The notes under the pieces are model-generated. The model was given only the letters and a program-made list of their open reading frames with translations. It ran no database searches and had not been told where the DNA came from. A stretch of 5,566 nucleotides of DNA from Bacteroidota bacterium (GTDB taxonomy: Bacteria > Bacteroidota > Bacteroidia > B-17B0 > Aurantibacillaceae), in the NCBI GenBank assembly GCA_025359355.1, contig JANYGR010000415.1, positions 1 to 5,566 of the forward strand, given 5' to 3'. The number at the start of each line of letters is the position of its first letter. Position 1 is the first letter of the stretch. The translations under genes and the position numbers were made by a program. Below, piece after piece: positions 5,452 to 5,566 of the stretch.

Positions 5452-5481
5452 TAAAAATAATTGTTTTATTGATTAATCAAA
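5452..5481 (-). promoter_or_regulatory. candidate Bacteroidota-type promoter with overlapping palindrome
   Basis: Read on the minus strand, TTTG (5481-5478) is followed after 18 bases by TATTTTTA (5459-5452). The latter matches the Bacteroidota -7 element TAnnTTTG except for its last base. The predicted transcript would start about 18-20 bases before the ATG of the His/Cys-rich gene. The -33 element overlaps the perfect 12-bp palindrome TTGATTAATCAA (5469-5480), which could be an operator. Confidence 0.33.
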
Positions 5482-5483
5482 AA

Positions 5484-5566
5484 CTATTGTACTGAAATTT
5501 TTAGGGATTGTTTAGAAGAAGAAGTGGATAAGTTCAAAACATATAAGCCTTTAGCTAAACCTGACA
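5484..5566 (-). CDS. T9SS type A sorting-domain protein, C-terminal end (partial)
   Basis: The gene runs off the right edge and reads on the minus strand into a TAG stop at 5486-5484. Only 26 residues are visible. They contain GLAKGLYVLNLSTS followed by a basic stretch ending in KISVQ. The pattern (L-x-x-G-x-Y-x-L-x-L, polar turn, then K-x-[IV]-x-[VI]-x-stop) is that of the type A C-terminal sorting signal recognised by the Bacteroidota type IX (Por) secretion system. The full protein should therefore be exported across the outer membrane and anchored or released. Its catalytic part lies outside the window. The stop is 56 bases before the start of the His/Cys-rich gene on the same strand. Confidence 0.7.
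   Translation of the reverse strand, partial: SGLAKGLYVLNLSTSSSKQSLKISVQ

Noticed and set aside
1..5566. CRISPR array, tRNA, rRNA or classical IS transposase
   Set aside because: No regularly spaced repeats, cloverleaf sequences or transposase-like reading frames are visible on either strand.

Overview
The window looks like a chromosomal segment of a low-GC member of the Bacteroidota. The best evidence is the partial gene at the right edge, whose last 26 codons read as a type IX secretion system (T9SS, Por) C-terminal sorting tail. Supporting signs are starts without a Shine-Dalgarno sequence, a Bacteroidota-style TTTG / TAnnTTTG promoter candidate, and a bacterial RetSat-like oxidoreductase. 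I cannot place it below phylum level.

Layout, left to right. (1) Bases 2-244 are the 3' end of a MATE-family transporter gene. (2) Bases 425 to about 2852 look like an inserted accessory block of two genes: a 166-aa protein of unknown function with two similar halves (451-951), and a 530-aa exported protein with an N-terminal domain resembling DUF6794 and a propeller-like C-terminal part (1135-2727). Each gene is bracketed by short inverted repeats, and each is followed at nearly the same distance by GACAACAAAGCA. The first bracket (GTTAGGT at the start, ACCTAAC over the stop codon) fits the integron R box consensus GTTRRRY / RYYYAAC. I read the block as two integron-type gene cassettes with no integrase in view. 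Asp codon use supports a foreign origin: GAC 14 of 15 in the 166-aa gene, against 1 of 22 in the oxidoreductase gene next to the block. (3) Bases 2854-4443 encode a FAD-dependent oxidoreductase of the all-trans-retinol 13,14-reductase / phytoene desaturase family. It starts at TTG directly at the right boundary of the block.

(4) Bases 4444-5042 hold no convincing gene but much structure: two inverted copies of a hairpin with the same CTTGAC/GTCAAG loop, a 23-bp palindrome at the centre of a long imperfect inverted repeat, and several small hairpins. (5) A strong bidirectional terminator (5043-5078) separates this from two minus-strand genes: a small His/Cys-rich single-pass membrane protein (5107-5427), and upstream of it the T9SS cargo gene that runs off the right edge.

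The genes do not form one pathway. The transporter and oxidoreductase look like resident genes, with cassette-like cargo between them. The most novel element is the candidate cassette pair and its attC-like sites.
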